This document shows positions 5,996 to 8,104 of a stretch of 8,104 bases of DNA, one piece after another (within the stretch, counting starts at the first letter, position 1; each line of letters begins with the position of its first letter). Location: positions 348,878 through 356,981 of the forward strand of contig CP070641.1 in assembly GCA_020354085.1 (NCBI GenBank). Direction: 5' to 3'. A model generated the notes under the pieces. It saw nothing but the letters and a program-made list of their open reading frames with translations, searched no databases and was not told where the DNA came from. A program made the translations under genes and the position numbers. This stretch comes from Pseudomonadota bacterium. GTDB taxonomy: Bacteria; Pseudomonadota; Gammaproteobacteria; Acidiferrobacterales; Sulfurifustaceae.

Positions 5996-6018
5996 GGCAA
6001 AAGTCTGCGCCTTTCGCC
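5996..6018 (-). other. Hairpin just after the nrdJ stop
   Basis: In the minus-strand RNA GGCGAAAG (6018-6011) pairs over all 8 positions with CUUUUGCC (6003-5996), including one G-U pair, around a 7-nt loop. It begins 3 nt after the stop codon. No U run follows, so it is at best a weak or factor-dependent terminator, or an mRNA 3'-end stabiliser. Confidence 0.4.
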
Positions 6019-6021
6019 TTA

Positions 6022-7830
6022 TTAATCGGCCTCGCGTTCGACGTTGCAGCAATGCGGCGCCGCCATCGGCTCCGCGGCGCTCAGCACCTCTCCGGTGACC
6101 GGGTTGGGCCGAAACGTCGTGCAGCCCTTGAGGCCCATGGCAAACGCTTGCTCATAAATGTTCTTGAAGTCCGCAAAGTCGAAGTCGCGCGGCACATTGA
6201 TGGTCTTGGAGATCGAACTGTCGATATAGGGCTGTAACGCCGCCTGCATGGCCAGATGCGCCTGCGGGCTCAGTTGGTGCGCACTGACGAACGTATCCGG
6301 CAGGTCACCGCGCGGATGCAGTTCGCGCCACTTGGCGAGCGCGTAATCCGTCAATGCGTGGGTGGCATAGGTGGCATCGCGTTCCAGAACTTTGCGCGTG
6401 ACGGAGAAGTCATATACCGGCTCAAGCCCGCTCGAGATGTTGTTGGCGAGCAGGCTGATCGTGCCGGTGGGCGCGATCGCGGTGAGGTGGCTGTTGCGGA
6501 TGCCGTGGCGCGCGATGCCATCTCGAATGTCCGACGGCAGACGGCGTATGAATGGCCCTTCAAGATAGCGCTCGCGCTCAAAGAACGGAAACGACCCCTT
6601 CTCTTTGGCCAAGCCGATGGAAGCGCGGTAGGCGGCATGACAGATGCGCTCCATGATTCTGGCCGCCATGTCGCGCGCCGGCTCGCTGCCATAGTGCAGT
6701 CCCAGCAAAATGAGCGCATCACCAAGTCCCGTGATGCCAAGCCCAATGCGCCGCGTACCGCGCGCCTGCTCGGCTTGCGGCGCGAGCGGGAATTGCGACA
6801 GATCGATGGCGTCGTCCATCATGCGTACCGCCAGCGCAGCCGTCGATTCGATCCCGGCAAGATCAATCTCCGCCTGCGACGTGAAGGGCGCCCGCACGAA
6901 GCGCGTGAGATTGAGCGAGCCCAAATCGCAGGCCCCATATGGCGGGAGCGGCAACTCGCCACACGGGTTGGTCGCGCTGATGTGCTCGCGATACCAGAGA
7001 TTGTTCTCGCGGTTGATGGTGTCGATGAACAACACGCCCGGTTCGGCATATTCGTAAGTCGCACGCATCAGGCGGTCCCACAGCGCGCGCGCCTTGACCC
7101 GCCGGTGCCCGCGGCAGGGCACCGAGTCAAGGGCGCCGGACCACTGGCGCTCGACTATTTCGCCACCGCCTTTGCCGTCGGGGAATACAAGCAGCCACTC
7201 GTCATCTCGCTTCACGGCGTCGAGAAAGGCATCCGTCACCAATACCGAGAGATTGAAATGTCTGAGGCGCCCGGGCGCGCGCTTGGCGTCGATGAAATCC
7301 TCGATATCGGGATGATCGCAGCGCAGCGTGGCCATCATTGCACCGCGGCGCGCGCCGACCGAGAGCAACGTCGCGCACATGCAATCCCAGATGTCCATGA
7401 ACGACACCGGCCCTGAGGCCAATGCGCCCACGCCTTTCGCCGGGCTACCGCGTGGACGCAGGGTGGAGAAGTCATAGCCCACGCCGCCGCCTTGCTGCAT
7501 GGTGAGCGCGCCCTCCTTGAGGCCGTCGAAGATCCCGTCCATGGAGTCGTTGATCACGCCCATGACGAAACAATTGAATAGCGTTACGCGCCGGTCGGTG
7601 CCGGCGCCGGCCTGGATGCGTCCGCCGGGCAGGAAGGCAAAACCCTCGAGCGCGCCGTAGAACTCCGCCTCCCAGCGCTTGGACTCGCGCTCGACGCTCG
7701 CGAGCGCGCGCGCAATGCGCCGCCAGCTGTCCTCGATGGTCTGATCGAAGATCTGCGCGTCATCGCGATAGCGGTACTTGCTATCCCAGATGTGATGCGC
7801 GATCTCGGCGGTAAAGTGCTGGCCGGACAT
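6022..7830 (-). CDS. nrdJ: Adenosylcobalamin-dependent (class II) ribonucleotide reductase
   Basis: This 602-residue enzyme makes deoxyribonucleotides from ribonucleotides, using coenzyme B12 to generate a thiyl radical with no oxygen requirement. The active-site pattern is complete: redox cysteine C87 in LFNCFV, radical cysteine C290 with N288 and E292 in NPCGELPLP, second redox cysteine C301 in GACDLGSLNL, and the phosphate-binding segment PTGTIS (454-459). The C-terminus carries C594-C595 in HCCNVEREAD, likely the swinging pair that passes electrons from thioredoxin or glutaredoxin. The protein begins almost directly with the catalytic fold (IWDSKYRYRD at 14-23), with no N-terminal ATP-cone, so overall-activity control by dATP through such a cone is not expected. 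The ATG lies 5 nt after the stop of the upstream gene and has no clear ribosome site, suggesting translational coupling. No small subunit is needed. Confidence 0.95.
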   Translation of the reverse strand: MSGQHFTAEIAHHIWDSKYRYRDDAQIFDQTIEDSWRRIARALASVERESKRWEAEFYGALEGFAFLPGGRIQAGAGTDRRVTLFNCFVMGVINDSMDGIFDGLKEGALTMQQGGGVGYDFSTLRPRGSPAKGVGALASGPVSFMDIWDCMCATLLSVGARRGAMMATLRCDHPDIEDFIDAKRAPGRLRHFNLSVLVTDAFLDAVKRDDEWLLVFPDGKGGGEIVERQWSGALDSVPCRGHRRVKARALWDRLMRATYEYAEPGVLFIDTINRENNLWYREHISATNPCGELPLPPYGACDLGSLNLTRFVRAPFTSQAEIDLAGIESTAALAVRMMDDAIDLSQFPLAPQAEQARGTRRIGLGITGLGDALILLGLHYGSEPARDMAARIMERICHAAYRASIGLAKEKGSFPFFERERYLEGPFIRRLPSDIRDGIARHGIRNSHLTAIAPTGTISLLANNISSGLEPVYDFSVTRKVLERDATYATHALTDYALAKWRELHPRGDLPDTFVSAHQLSPQAHLAMQAALQPYIDSSISKTINVPRDFDFADFKNIYEQAFAMGLKGCTTFRPNPVTGEVLSAAEPMAAPHCCNVEREAD

Positions 7831-7835
7831 GGAAA

Positions 7836-8104
7836 TCAGTTGACATGCATGCGCTGGTCGACCTCATGCGCGAGGTTTTCCAGCGCCGGCGCAATGGTTA
7901 CCGGATAACTCGGTTTGGCGTCGAGCGCGCGCAGCTGCTCTGGCAAGCGCATGAGTTCCTGCGCGACGCGCGCGCGGATGGCATCGAGCGATTCGCTCGG
8001 CGCCAGGCGCCGGCCCGCGCGCATGACCGGATGAATGAGCGGTGCGCCGTCTTGGCGATCGGTCTCGATCGTTAGCATGTCTCCGGCCATGCGACCGTCC
8101 GCGT
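7836..8104 (-). CDS. pncB: Nicotinate phosphoribosyltransferase, C-terminal part (probable)
   Basis: The gene enters from the right edge and only its last 89 or so codons are visible; the Met at 8090 is internal, since the frame stays open to the window end (ADGRMAGDML). The pattern DGRMAGDMLTIE, then LIHPVMRAGRRL, then an Arg-rich helix (LDAIRARVAQELMRLPEQLR) and YPVTIAPALENLAHEVDQRM resembles the C-terminal domain of bacterial nicotinate phosphoribosyltransferases. These join nicotinate to PRPP to make NaMN in the NAD salvage route, in the cytoplasm. The catalytic barrel lies outside the window, so the call depends on the tail alone. It is followed after 5 nt by nrdJ, so the two are probably one transcript. 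An alternative is another phosphoribosyltransferase-type protein with a similar tail. Confidence 0.72.
   Translation of the reverse strand, partial: ADGRMAGDMLTIETDRQDGAPLIHPVMRAGRRLAPSESLDAIRARVAQELMRLPEQLRALDAKPSYPVTIAPALENLAHEVDQRMHVN

Noticed and set aside
5266..6000. 244-codon minus-strand open frame overlapping bcp in another frame
   Set aside because: The bcp frame carries the PrxQ motifs and a strong ribosome site. The alternative is Arg/Gly-rich with no motif and runs into phoH.
6256..7416. Long open frame (386 codons) on the plus strand opposite nrdJ
   Set aside because: It is fully antisense to a gene with all its catalytic motifs. Its translation is Arg-rich with no recognisable domain, as expected from GC-rich codon bias.

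Overview
The window looks like ordinary chromosome from a GC-rich proteobacterium, most likely a gammaproteobacterium. The gene mix points that way: FadL-family porin, type IV pilus ATPase, adenosylcobalamin-dependent (class II) ribonucleotide reductase, Bcp peroxiredoxin and PIN-PhoH protein. The species assignment is inference. No tRNA, rRNA, CRISPR array, insertion sequence or phage gene was seen, and I found no clear new biological system.

Plus-strand half (1-3895). The window opens inside a FadL/OMPP1-type outer-membrane transporter, which ends at 413 and is followed by a good intrinsic terminator. Next is a secreted SCP2-type lipid-binding protein (526-1092) with its own terminator. After a 256-nt gene-free gap comes a solitary PilT/PilU-like ATPase (1349-2503). 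Then a LysR-type regulator (2612-3526) is followed closely by a small conserved-looking protein of unknown function (3548-3895).

Minus-strand half (8104-3920). In transcription order these are the C-terminal part of a probable nicotinate phosphoribosyltransferase (runs off the right edge), class II ribonucleotide reductase nrdJ after only 5 nt, then a 100-nt gap with a plausible promoter, a Bcp/PrxQ peroxiredoxin with a strikingly basic N-terminal tail, and a PIN-PhoH ATPase 16 nt later. The phoH gene converges on the small unknown gene.

Functional themes: hydrophobic-compound uptake (porin plus periplasmic carrier), surface pilus retraction, NAD salvage beside deoxynucleotide synthesis, and peroxide defence beside RNA metabolism. 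The best items for a second look are the histone-like tail on the peroxiredoxin and its pairing with the PhoH gene, the divergent lone pilus ATPase, the LysR-linked unknown protein, and a dyad overlapping the probable LysR promoter.
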